Shown here in pieces: positions 7,782 to 15,254 of a DNA stretch of 36,385 nucleotides. Each line of letters starts with the position of its first letter. Positions within the stretch are counted from its first letter, which is position 1. A program made the position numbers and the translations under genes. This stretch comes from Nitriliruptoraceae bacterium. Lineage in GTDB: Bacteria; Actinomycetota; Nitriliruptoria; Nitriliruptorales; Nitriliruptoraceae. The stretch covers positions 1 to 36,385 of the forward strand of contig PXDB01000063.1 of the NCBI GenBank assembly GCA_003565155.1, in the 5' to 3' direction. The notes below the pieces were generated by a model, which ran no database searches, was not told where the DNA came from, and saw only the letters and a program-made list of their open reading frames with translations.

Positions 7782-8537
7782 TCAGCCGATCGCGGGGGAG
7801 CGGTCCGCGGTCCGGGCGCGCTGCCGCGCCTGATCCGCCAGCCACGCGAACAGCGCCGCGTCCTCTGCGCCCCGCTTCTCCGGGTGCCACTGCACGGCCA
7901 GCAGCGGCCAGTCGTCCACGACCGGCTCGATGGCCTCCACGACGCCGTCCGCCGTGGCGGCCACACAGCGGAAGCCGTCCGCGAGCAGACCCACGGCCTG
8001 ATGGTGGATGTTGTTGACCTCGCGCGTCCCTGCCCCGAGCACCTCCGCCAGCCGGCTGTCCGCCTCGATCTCCACGGGGTGGTGCAGCGCGAGCACCGCG
8101 TCGGGGTCGGAGGGGATCGGCGGGTGCAGCTCGCTGTCGGCGGAGGTCACGTCCTGACACAGGGTCCCACCGAAGGCGACGTTCACGACCTGCAGACCCC
8201 GACAGATCGCCAGGGTCGGCAGCCGTCTGGCCCGTGCGGCGCGGAGCAGGGCCATCTCGCTGGCGTCGGCCACGACGCTGGTGTCCTTGCTGCCCGCGTC
8301 CACCGCCCCGTAGGTGGCCGGGGCGACGTCCCCACCACCCACGACCACCAGGGCGTCCACCGCGTCCAGCACGGTGTCCGCCTGTGACGGTGCGATGTGC
8401 GGGACGAGCAGGGGTACGAACCCGGCACCGGCCACCGACGTCACGTACTCCTCGCCCAGGGTGTAGAGGGGGGTGTGCTCCCCCAGGAAGGTCGGCAGGG
8501 GACGGTGCCAGGTGGTCATCGCCGCGCGCAGCCCCAC
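7782..8537 (-). CDS. Gamma-glutamyl-gamma-aminobutyrate hydrolase family (peptidase C26, PuuD-like)
   Basis: A 251-residue class I amidotransferase-fold hydrolase. The nucleophile C112 lies in the elbow AICRGLQVVNV, typical of the PuuD/C26 family, and H218 and E220 lie in VQWHPEK, completing the triad. The NNIHHQAV segment (175-182) is also characteristic. I chose GTG at 8537 because GGAGG precedes it by about 5 bases and the VGL first strand matches the family's N-terminus. ATG at 8519 is the alternative and would remove that strand. PuuD removes glutamate from gamma-glutamyl-GABA in putrescine catabolism. Here the gene is followed after 12 bp by marR and then by the PuuC-like dehydrogenase, so all three are likely one regulated unit. 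The glutamyl compound cleaved here is not known. Confidence 0.92.
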   Translation of the reverse strand: MGLRAAMTTWHRPLPTFLGEHTPLYTLGEEYVTSVAGAGFVPLLVPHIAPSQADTVLDAVDALVVVGGGDVAPATYGAVDAGSKDTSVVADASEMALLRAARARRLPTLAICRGLQVVNVAFGGTLCQDVTSADSELHPPIPSDPDAVLALHHPVEIEADSRLAEVLGAGTREVNNIHHQAVGLLADGFRCVAATADGVVEAIEPVVDDWPLLAVQWHPEKRGAEDAALFAWLADQARQRARTADRSPAIG

Positions 8538-8575
8538 GCTCGCCTCCGCCTCGCGCTGCCGTTCGCACGGCGGCG

Positions 8576-8604
8576 AGGGTAGCTGCCGGCGATCGTTCGG
8601 GCCC
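8576..8604 (-). promoter_or_regulatory. Putative promoter and CCGAACGA box upstream of the PuuD-like gene
   Basis: A minus-strand -10-like TACCCT (8581-8576) lies 38 bp before the GTG start. Twelve bases further upstream, GGGCCCGAACGA (minus strand, 8604-8593) repeats the core of the 4859-4872 palindrome, with a 12-base identity. No consensus -35 is seen. The box position relative to the -10 parallels the P450 and PuuC-like promoters. Confidence 0.45.
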
Positions 8605-8641
8605 TCACGGAACGGGTGCAGGGAGCCGGCGACGGTCCGCG

Positions 8642-9928
8642 TCACCCCGGGCCAGCGACCCCCTCCGTGAGCCGACGCACGCCCTCGCGCAGCACCGCCT
8701 CGGGCTTGCAGAAGGCGAAGCGCACCAGGGACGCCACGGGCGCCGGATCGGTGACGAAAGCGGTGACGGGCACCGCGGCGACCCCCAGGGCCTCGGGCGC
8801 CCACCGGCAGAACGCCGCACCGTCCCGCCACCCGATCGGTGCGACGTCGGCGGTCACGAAGTAGGTGCCCGCCGCACGGGTGGTGGGCAGACCCGCGGCG
8901 GTCAGCCCGTCGACCAGCAGGTCCCGCCGCACACGGTGCGACGCGGTGACGGCCGCGACGGCGTCGTCCGGCAGGGCGAGCGCGGTGGCGATGGCGTGCT
9001 GCAGCGGGGTGCCGCCGGCGAAGGACAGGAACTGCTTGGTGGTGCGCACCGCGGCCGTCAGCGGCGGCGGCGCGCACGCCCATCCCACCTTCCAGCCCGT
9101 GCAGGAGAAGGTCTTGCCGGCACTGGAGATGGTGACGGTGCGCTGCCGCATCCCCGGCCGGGTGGCCAGCGGGACGTGGGCACCGTCGTAGACCAGGTGC
9201 TCGTACACCTCGTCGGTCACGGCTAGCAGACCGTGGTCGGTGCACACCTGCGCGATGGCGTCCAATTCCTCTGCGCCGAGCACCGCGCCGGTGGGGTTGT
9301 GGGGGGAGTTGCACACCAGCACGCGGGTGCGTGGGGTGATGGCCGCCGCCACCCGCTCGACATCGAGGTGCCAGGCGGGGCGCTCCGGCGCGGCGCCCGC
9401 GCCGCCGGCCGGCGCTCGCGCTGCAACGGTGGGTGGGGTCAGCGGCACCCGGACCTCGGTCGCGCCGGCCATGGCGATGGCGGCGGTGTAGGCGTCGTAG
9501 GTCGGTTCGAGCACCACCACCTCGTCGCCCGGCTCGCACACCGCCAGCAGGGTCGCCGCCAGCGCCTCGGTGGCACCGAAGGTAACGGTCACCTCGGTGT
9601 CGGGGTCGTAGGTCAGGCCGTAGCGACGCTGCTGGTGAGCGACGATCGCCGCCCGGAGCTCCGGTATGCCGGGGCCGGGCGCGTACTGGTTGTGGCCGGC
9701 ATCCAGGGCGGCGTGGGCGGCGGCGAGCACCGGGGGTGGTGGGTCCTCGTCCGGGAAGCCCTGGCCGAGGTTGACCGCGTCGTGGGCCTGGGCGAGCGCG
9801 GTCATCTCGCTGAAGATGGTGGTGCCGAAGCGGCGCAGCCGTGGGACGAGGGGCTGCGCGACGTCACGCACGGCAGCGGGAGCGCCAGCGGCGCCGGACC
9901 CGCCCGGATCGTTGCGGTCGGTGGGCAT
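8642..9928 (-). CDS. Class I/II PLP-dependent aminotransferase (DapC / kynurenine transaminase-like)
   Basis: A 428-residue fold-type I aminotransferase. NLGQGFPDEDPPPP (53-66) and NQYAPGPGIPELR (80-92) form the N-terminal substrate region. The PLP phosphate and ring contacts include NSPHNPTG (207-214) and TDEVYEHL (238-245), and ISSAGKTFSCTGWK supplies the Schiff-base lysine K272. The sequence closely resembles the mycobacterial enzyme annotated as N-succinyldiaminopimelate aminotransferase DapC and the YbdL/KAT group, which also act on methionine, glutamine or kynurenine. No lysine genes lie nearby, so the assignment to lysine synthesis is not supported by context. An insert rich in Ala, Gly and Pro at about 167-183 is unusual. 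ATG at 9928 follows GGAG at rather long spacing. A minus-strand TACGCT (9980-9975) could be its -10. It diverges from the ectoine operon. Confidence 0.88.
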   Translation of the reverse strand: MPTDRNDPGGSGAAGAPAAVRDVAQPLVPRLRRFGTTIFSEMTALAQAHDAVNLGQGFPDEDPPPPVLAAAHAALDAGHNQYAPGPGIPELRAAIVAHQQRRYGLTYDPDTEVTVTFGATEALAATLLAVCEPGDEVVVLEPTYDAYTAAIAMAGATEVRVPLTPPTVAARAPAGGAGAAPERPAWHLDVERVAAAITPRTRVLVCNSPHNPTGAVLGAEELDAIAQVCTDHGLLAVTDEVYEHLVYDGAHVPLATRPGMRQRTVTISSAGKTFSCTGWKVGWACAPPPLTAAVRTTKQFLSFAGGTPLQHAIATALALPDDAVAAVTASHRVRRDLLVDGLTAAGLPTTRAAGTYFVTADVAPIGWRDGAAFCRWAPEALGVAAVPVTAFVTDPAPVASLVRFAFCKPEAVLREGVRRLTEGVAGPG

Positions 9929-10029
9929 CGGGTGCCGGCTCCAGGCTCGCGGTGGGACGTGGCCGTGACGGGTGAGCGTAGGGCTCGCGGCCACCACCCC
10001 GACGGGTGGGCGCTGCGTGCGGCAGCGGG

Positions 10030-10061
10030 TGCGAGCAGGGCTCGCATCGGGGAAGTACGGT
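10030..10061 (+). promoter_or_regulatory. doe operon promoter with palindromic operator at the -35
   Basis: TGCGAGC-AGG-GCTCGCA at 10030-10046 is a perfect inverted repeat with 7-base arms and a 3-base centre. A -10-like TACGGT follows at 10056-10061, 45 bp before the doeA start. The palindrome covers the -35 position and no consensus -35 exists, which fits a regulator-dependent promoter. The half site AGGGCTCGC recurs at 9980-9988 near the divergent aminotransferase promoter. No regulator gene is adjacent. Confidence 0.55.
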
Positions 10062-10105
10062 CCACATCTTCGAGCGAGGTGCCCCTCTCACGCCAGGAGG
10101 GCAGC

Positions 10106-11335
10106 GTGGACATGCACAGCGTCGGCGCGCCGATGACGACCACTCGGCAGCCACGGCTTCCCTTCACGCTGCTCGAGTACGACGAGCGCCTCGCCAAGGT
10201 GCGCGCCGCCATGGAGGAGCTGGAACTGGAGGTCCTCATCGCCTCCGACCCCTCCAACATGGCGTGGCTGACCGGCTACGACGGCTGGTCCTTCTACACC
10301 CACCAGGCCGTCGTCCTCACCCACGACGACCCGCCGCTGTGGTGGGGCCGGTCGATGGACGCCCGGGGTGCCCGGCGGACGGTCTACATGGAGGACGAGC
10401 GGATCGTCGGCTACCCGGACGACTACGTCATGGCACGGGACCGCCACCCACACCAGCACCTGGCGACGCTGCTCTCCGACCTGGGTCACGGCACCGCAAC
10501 CATCGGTGTGGAGATGGACAACTACTACTACGCCGCCGCGGCCCACCTCAACCTCACCGAGGGACTGCCGGGGGCCCGCTTCGAGGACGCCACCGGGCTG
10601 ATCAACTGGCAGCGCGGCGTGAAGTCGGAGCAGGAGATCGTCTACCTGCGGCGGGCGGCCCGCATCATCGAGGCCATCCACCACCGCATCTACGACATGA
10701 TCGAGCCGGGGGTGCGCAAGAGCGAACTGGTGGCGGAGATCTTCCGGGCCGGTATCGCGGGGATCGCGGGTCGCGACGGTTTCGGTGGTGACTACCCGGC
10801 CATCGTGCCCCTGCTGCCCTCGGGTGTGGACGCCTCCGCACCCCACCTGACCTGGGACGACCAGGAGTTCGAGGAGGGGACCGCCACCTTCTTCGAGGTG
10901 GCGGGCTGCTACCGGCGCTACCACGTGCCCCTGTGCCGCACCATCCACCTCGGCGAACCACCCGCGGAGATGCGCGCCGCGGAGTCGGCGCTGCTGGCCG
11001 GGCTGGAGGCCGGGATCGACGCGGCCCGCGCCGGGAACCGGGCCTGCGACATCGCCAACGCCCTCAACCGTGCGCTCGCCCGGGCCGGTATCGAACGCGC
11101 CGACCGCTGTGGGTACGCGGTGGGGATGAGCTACCCACCCGACTGGGGGGAGCGCACCGTCAGCCTGCGCCCCACCGACACCACGGTGCTGGAGCCGGGC
11201 ATGACCTTCCACTTCATGCCGGGGTTGTGGATGGACGACTGGGGTCTGGAGATCACCGAGACCCTGCTGATCCACGACGAGGGTCCTGCCGAGCCGTTGG
11301 CCAACTACCCGCGCGAACTCATGGTGAAGACGTGA
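10106..11335 (+). CDS. doeA: Ectoine hydrolase DoeA (peptidase M24/creatinase fold)
   Basis: A 409-residue creatinase-fold protein that opens the ectoine ring to N-acetyl-2,4-diaminobutyrate, the first step of ectoine use as carbon and nitrogen source. The family signature is strong across the whole length. Strings such as SDPSNMAWLTGYDGWSFY, GYGGDYPAIVPL-like GFGGDYPAIVPLLPSG, DASAPHLTWDD, RRYHVPLCRTIHLG and SYPPDWGERTVSLRP match the DoeA/EutD group rather than generic Xaa-Pro peptidases. The N-terminal creatinase domain covers about 25-165 and the catalytic pita-bread domain about 175-400. GTG at 10106 is chosen because AGGAGG ends 5 bases before it; ATG at 10112 is too far from that site. 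The stop overlaps the start of the next gene, showing translational coupling. It is the first gene of a five-gene plus-strand operon. Confidence 0.95.
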   Translation: MDMHSVGAPMTTTRQPRLPFTLLEYDERLAKVRAAMEELELEVLIASDPSNMAWLTGYDGWSFYTHQAVVLTHDDPPLWWGRSMDARGARRTVYMEDERIVGYPDDYVMARDRHPHQHLATLLSDLGHGTATIGVEMDNYYYAAAAHLNLTEGLPGARFEDATGLINWQRGVKSEQEIVYLRRAARIIEAIHHRIYDMIEPGVRKSELVAEIFRAGIAGIAGRDGFGGDYPAIVPLLPSGVDASAPHLTWDDQEFEEGTATFFEVAGCYRRYHVPLCRTIHLGEPPAEMRAAESALLAGLEAGIDAARAGNRACDIANALNRALARAGIERADRCGYAVGMSYPPDWGERTVSLRPTDTTVLEPGMTFHFMPGLWMDDWGLEITETLLIHDEGPAEPLANYPRELMVKT

Positions 11336-12516
11336 CCGAGCGCGGCGCGCCGACGCTGTCCGCCAGGTGGGCGGCGATGGTCGACGACGCGACGCAGCAG
11401 CGTCGCGATCTGCACCGACGCCCGGAGCTGCGGTTCGAGGAGGAGGAGACCGCCGCCCGAGTGCGGGCCACCCTGACCGAGCTCGGCATCGCCCACCGCG
11501 CGTGCGCCGGCACCGGCACCGTGGCGCGGCTCGCCGCGGACGCACCCGGCCGCAGCGTCGCCCTGCGTGCCGACCTCGACGCGATGCCGATCGAGGAGAC
11601 CACCGGTGTGGCGTGGAGCTCACAGCAGCCCGGCGTGATGCACGCCTGCGGCCACGACGGCCACACCGCGGCCCTGCTGCTCGCCGCCCGGTGGCTGGCC
11701 GCGCACGAGGAGCAGCTCCCCGGCCCCGTCACCCTGCTGTTCCAGCCCGGTGAGGAGGGCGGGCACGGCGCAAGAGCGATGATCGAGGACGGGGCCCTCG
11801 AGGGCGTCGACGTGGTGTTCGGCTGGCACAACTGGCCGGCCATCCGCCAGGGCCGGGCCGCCTGTCCCGACGGGCCGGTGATGTCGGCCAACGGCACCTT
11901 CCGTGTGGAACTGACCGGCGCCGGCGGGCACGCCAGCCAGCCCGAGGCGACCCGCGACCCGGTGCTGGCCGCCGCCGCGGTCACCATGGCCCTCCAGCAG
12001 GTGGTCAGCCGCCGGATGCCGCCCCACCGGGCGGCGGTGCTGGCGGTCACCTGGCTGGACGCCGACGGCGCGGAGACCGTGACGCCGGAGACCGCGGCGC
12101 TGGGTGGCAGCATCCGGGTGCCGGACACCGCGGCCCGCGACGAGCTGTTCACCCTGATCGAGGAGATCGCCGCCGGCACCGCTGCGGCCTACGGCGTGAC
12201 CGCCGCAACTACCGTGACGCCCCGCTACGCCGCCACGGTCAACCATCCCGGCCCGGCCGCGCAGCTGCGTGCGGCGCTGGCCGAGGAGCTGGGCCCCCGC
12301 GTCGGCGAGAGCGACCTGCCCCTGCCCGTCCTGGCCTCCGAGGACTTCAGCTACTACCTCGCCGAGGTCCCCGGCGCCTTCGCGCTCATCGGCGGCGGCG
12401 ATGGTGCGGAGCACGACGAACCGTGCCACTCTCCCCGTTACGACTTCAACGACCACCTGCTCCCCATCGCTGCACGCACCCTGCTGCGCGTCGCCGGGGC
12501 GCCACTGCCCGCCTGA
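11332..12516 (+). CDS. doeB2: M20-type N-acetyl-2,4-diaminobutyrate deacetylase (DoeB2-like)
   Basis: A 394-residue M20 amidohydrolase. Metal ligands of the family are visible: ACGHDGH with C106 and H108, QPGEEGG with E141/E142, and GWHNWP with H166. The dimerisation (lid) domain covers about 180-290, and the C-terminal histidine lies near EPCHSPRYDF. In ectoine catabolism the second step removes the acetyl group from the DoeA product. Halomonas and Ruegeria use an unrelated M14-like deacetylase (DoeB/EutE), whereas M20 proteins are annotated as DoeB2 in other bacteria. Position directly after doeA, with GTG at 11332 inside a GTGA overlap with the doeA stop, supports this assignment. Without that context it would be called a generic hippurate-type amidohydrolase. 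An 80-bp gap separates it from the transaminase gene. Confidence 0.88.
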   Translation: MTERGAPTLSARWAAMVDDATQQRRDLHRRPELRFEEEETAARVRATLTELGIAHRACAGTGTVARLAADAPGRSVALRADLDAMPIEETTGVAWSSQQPGVMHACGHDGHTAALLLAARWLAAHEEQLPGPVTLLFQPGEEGGHGARAMIEDGALEGVDVVFGWHNWPAIRQGRAACPDGPVMSANGTFRVELTGAGGHASQPEATRDPVLAAAAVTMALQQVVSRRMPPHRAAVLAVTWLDADGAETVTPETAALGGSIRVPDTAARDELFTLIEEIAAGTAAAYGVTAATTVTPRYAATVNHPGPAAQLRAALAEELGPRVGESDLPLPVLASEDFSYYLAEVPGAFALIGGGDGAEHDEPCHSPRYDFNDHLLPIAARTLLRVAGAPLPA

Positions 12517-12596
12517 CCACCGAGGAACCCCACAACGGACCCACGACCACCCCGCAGTCCGGCCCCCCATGGCCGCTGCGAGCCAAGGAGCCACAC

Positions 12597-13859
12597 ATGG
12601 ACACCGCACCCTTCGAGACGTGGGAGTCCGAGATCCGCGGGTACTGCCGGGCGTACCCGACGGTGTTCACCTCGGCGTCGGGCTCCTGGCAGCACGACGA
12701 GCTCGGCCGCAGCTACCTCGACTTCTTCGCCGGTGCGGGCGTGCTCAACCTCGGGCACAACGAGCCCCGCATGAAGCAGGCCATGATCGCGTTCCTCGAG
12801 CGCGACGGGGTGTCACAGAGCCTCGACATGTACACCGACGTCAAGCGGGACTTCATCGAGCGGTTCGTGGCAACCGTCCTCGAGCCGCGGGGGATGGACC
12901 ACAAGCTCCAGTTCATGGGCCCCACGGGCGCCAACGCCGTGGAGGCCTCGCTCAAGCTCGCCCGGCGGGTCACCGGCCGCCACGACGTGGTGGCCTTCGG
13001 CCACGGGTTCCACGGCATGACGCTGGGGGCGCTGGCGCTCACCGCCAACGCCTACTTCCGCGGCGCCGCGGGGGTGCCGCTGCTCAACGTCACCCGGCTG
13101 CCCTTCGAGAACGAGCCGGGCGGGGGGCTGAAGTCCCTGGAGGCCTACCGGGAGCGCCTCGAGGACGCCTCGAGCGGGCTGAGCGCGCCGGCGGCCTTCG
13201 TCGTCGAGGCGATCCAGGCCGAGGGTGGCGTCAACGTGGCCACCGAGGAGTGGCTGCACGCCGTGCAGCAGCTCGCGCGCGACCTCGGTGCGCTGTTCAT
13301 CATCGACGACATCCAGGCCGGGTGCGGGCGTACGGGCAGTTACTTCAGCTTCGACGGGATGGGGCTCGACCCCGACATCATCAACCTCGCCAAGGGCATC
13401 GGTGGCTACGGCACCCCGCTGGCGATGAACCTCAACAAGCCCGAGCACGACGTGCACTGGTCACCCGGTGAGCACACCGGCACCTTCCGCGGTCAGGGCC
13501 TGTCCTTCGTGGCCGGGACGGAGGCGCTCGGGATCTACGCCGACGCGGACTTCATGGCCGAGGTGACCGTGAAGGGCCAGCTGATGCGCCACCGCCTCGA
13601 GGAGATCGCCGCCCAGCACGGCGGCGGCGCCTGGGAGGTCCGTGGACGCGGGATGATGCAGGGGCTGGACGTGGTGGACGGGGCGCTCGGCAAGTCCATC
13701 CAGGCGCACGCCTTCGAGCACGGGCTGCTGATCGGCCCCTGCGGGACCGGCGGCCGGGTGCTGAAGCTGATCCCGCCGCTGAACACCTCCGAGGAGGACG
13801 TGGCCCGGGGCATGGACCTGCTCGAGACCGCCATCGACGCCGCCCTCGTCCCCGCCTGA
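12597..13859 (+). CDS. doeD: L-2,4-diaminobutyrate transaminase (EctB/DoeD-like)
   Basis: A 420-residue class III aminotransferase that interconverts 2,4-diaminobutyrate and aspartate 4-semialdehyde with 2-oxoglutarate/glutamate. LDFFAGAGVLNLGHN (41-55), GPTGANAVEASLKLARR (108-124), GFHGMTLGALALTAN (137-151) and IIDDIQAGCGRTGSYF (235-250) are signature EctB stretches, and LAKGIGGYG carries the PLP lysine K266. ATG at 12597 has an ideal AAGGAG at 6-base spacing. The fold and sequence alone do not separate the biosynthetic EctB from the catabolic DoeD. Genes for ectA and ectC are absent, and doeA, doeB2 and doeC flank it, so the catabolic direction is inferred. The next gene starts 22 bp downstream. 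Confidence 0.92.
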   Translation: MDTAPFETWESEIRGYCRAYPTVFTSASGSWQHDELGRSYLDFFAGAGVLNLGHNEPRMKQAMIAFLERDGVSQSLDMYTDVKRDFIERFVATVLEPRGMDHKLQFMGPTGANAVEASLKLARRVTGRHDVVAFGHGFHGMTLGALALTANAYFRGAAGVPLLNVTRLPFENEPGGGLKSLEAYRERLEDASSGLSAPAAFVVEAIQAEGGVNVATEEWLHAVQQLARDLGALFIIDDIQAGCGRTGSYFSFDGMGLDPDIINLAKGIGGYGTPLAMNLNKPEHDVHWSPGEHTGTFRGQGLSFVAGTEALGIYADADFMAEVTVKGQLMRHRLEEIAAQHGGGAWEVRGRGMMQGLDVVDGALGKSIQAHAFEHGLLIGPCGTGGRVLKLIPPLNTSEEDVARGMDLLETAIDAALVPA

Positions 13860-13881
13860 GCCCGTCACAGGAGACGCCACC

Positions 13882-15252
13882 GTGCTGACCGCGATCGATC
13901 CCACCACCGGCTACGAGCTCCACGAGGTCGAGCCCGCCGACGAGGCCGCCCGCGACGCGGTGATGGCCCGCGCCGCCACCGCCTTCACCACCTGGCGCCG
14001 GACCAGCTTCGACGAGCGGGGCGAGGTGCTGCGCACCGTCGCGGCGCGCATGCGCGACGACAGCGAACGCCTCGCGATGCTGATGACCGTCGAGATGGGC
14101 AAGCCCATCACCGAGGCCCGCGGGGAGATGGCCAAGGCCGTCTGGGCGGCGGAGCACTACGCCGAGCACGCGGAGCGTTACCTCGCCACCGACGTGCTGG
14201 CCTCCGACGCGACGTCCTCCTACGTGCAGTACCTGCCGCTGGGGCCGGTGCTCGGCATCCTGCCGTGGAACGCGCCCTTCTGGCTGGCCTTCCGGTTCCT
14301 GGCACCGGCGCTGATGGCGGGCAACACCTGCGTCATGAAGCACGACCCGCACGTACCGGCCTGCGCGGAGGCGATCGCGGAGCTGTTCGTCGACGTGGGA
14401 GCGCCGGAGGGGATCTGCCAACAGCTGCCGCTGGAGACCCCGGACGTGGCCGCCGCGATCCGTGACCCGCGGATCCAGGCGGTGTCCTTCACCGGCTCCG
14501 ACCGCGCCGGTGCGGCGGTGGCCCGCGAGGCGGCGGGGGCGCTCAAGCCCGCGGTGCTCGAGCTCGGCGGGTCCGACCCGGCGGTCGTGCTGGCCGATGC
14601 GGACCTGGAGGCCGCCGCCGACGCCATCGCCCTGATGCGCATCATCAACGCCGGCCAGTCCTGCATCGCCGCCAAGCGGATCCTGGTGGAGGAGGCGGTC
14701 CACGACCGGTTCGTGCCGATGCTCGAGGAACGGTTGGCGGCGCTGGTGGTCGGCGACCCCCGGGAGGAGTCCACCCAGATCGGGCCCCTGGCCCGCGCGG
14801 ACCTGCGCGACAACCTGCACCGGCAGGTCCAGGCCACCATCGACGCCGGGGCCACCTGCCGGATCGGCGGGGTGGTCCCCGACGGACCCGGCTTCTTCTA
14901 CCCCGTGACCCTGCTCACCGAGGTCACCCCCGACATGGTGGCCGCCTGCGAGGAGACCTTCGGTCCCGTCGCCGTGGTCACCCGGGTCGCCGACGCGGCC
15001 GAGGCGCTGGCCGTGGCCAACGACACGCCCTACGGGCTCGCGGCCAGCGTGTGGACCGAGACCGCCCGCGGGGAGGCGATGGCCCGCGACATCGAGGCCG
15101 GCCAGGTGGCGGTCAACGGGGTGGTCAAGACCGACCCGCGGCTGCCGAGCGGCGGCATCAAGCGCTCCGGGTACGGTCGCGAGCTCGGCCCGCACGGCAT
15201 CCGAGAGTTCGTGAACACCCAGCAGGTGTGGGTCGGCCCCAAGCAGGAGTGA
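13882..15252 (+). CDS. doeC: Aspartate-semialdehyde dehydrogenase DoeC-like (ALDH superfamily)
   Basis: A 456-residue aldehyde dehydrogenase of the short succinate-semialdehyde-dehydrogenase type (GabD1-like). LPWNAPFWLAFR (127-138) forms the cofactor region, E227 lies in VLELGGSDP and catalytic C261 in NAGQSCIAAKR. The IKRSGYGRELGPHGIREFVN ending is typical of the SSADH group. In the ectoine pathway DoeC oxidises aspartate 4-semialdehyde to aspartate, and its place right after the diaminobutyrate transaminase gives the assignment. By sequence alone it could equally be a succinate-semialdehyde dehydrogenase. GTG at 13882 has AGGAG about 9 bases upstream. The stop lies 2 bp before the next start, so the following PLP gene is coupled to it. 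Confidence 0.9.
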   Translation: MLTAIDPTTGYELHEVEPADEAARDAVMARAATAFTTWRRTSFDERGEVLRTVAARMRDDSERLAMLMTVEMGKPITEARGEMAKAVWAAEHYAEHAERYLATDVLASDATSSYVQYLPLGPVLGILPWNAPFWLAFRFLAPALMAGNTCVMKHDPHVPACAEAIAELFVDVGAPEGICQQLPLETPDVAAAIRDPRIQAVSFTGSDRAGAAVAREAAGALKPAVLELGGSDPAVVLADADLEAAADAIALMRIINAGQSCIAAKRILVEEAVHDRFVPMLEERLAALVVGDPREESTQIGPLARADLRDNLHRQVQATIDAGATCRIGGVVPDGPGFFYPVTLLTEVTPDMVAACEETFGPVAVVTRVADAAEALAVANDTPYGLAASVWTETARGEAMARDIEAGQVAVNGVVKTDPRLPSGGIKRSGYGRELGPHGIREFVNTQQVWVGPKQE

Positions 15253-15254
15253 GC

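Noticed and set aside
5637..8387. A 916-codon open frame on the plus strand
   Set aside because: It lies antisense to the PuuC-like, MarR and PuuD-like genes, which have clear families and motifs. Long antisense frames are usual at this GC content and the product matches no family.
9233..10105. A 291-residue N-terminal extension of DoeA
   Set aside because: It is antisense to the aminotransferase gene and of low complexity, while GTG at 10106 has an ideal ribosome site and gives the family's normal length.
10106..11335. Reading the M24 gene as a generic Xaa-Pro aminopeptidase
   Set aside because: The full-length match to DoeA strings and the doe neighbours make ectoine hydrolase a much better call.
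12597..13859. Ectoine biosynthesis (ectB) role
   Set aside because: ectA and ectC are absent and catabolic genes flank it on both sides within one operon.
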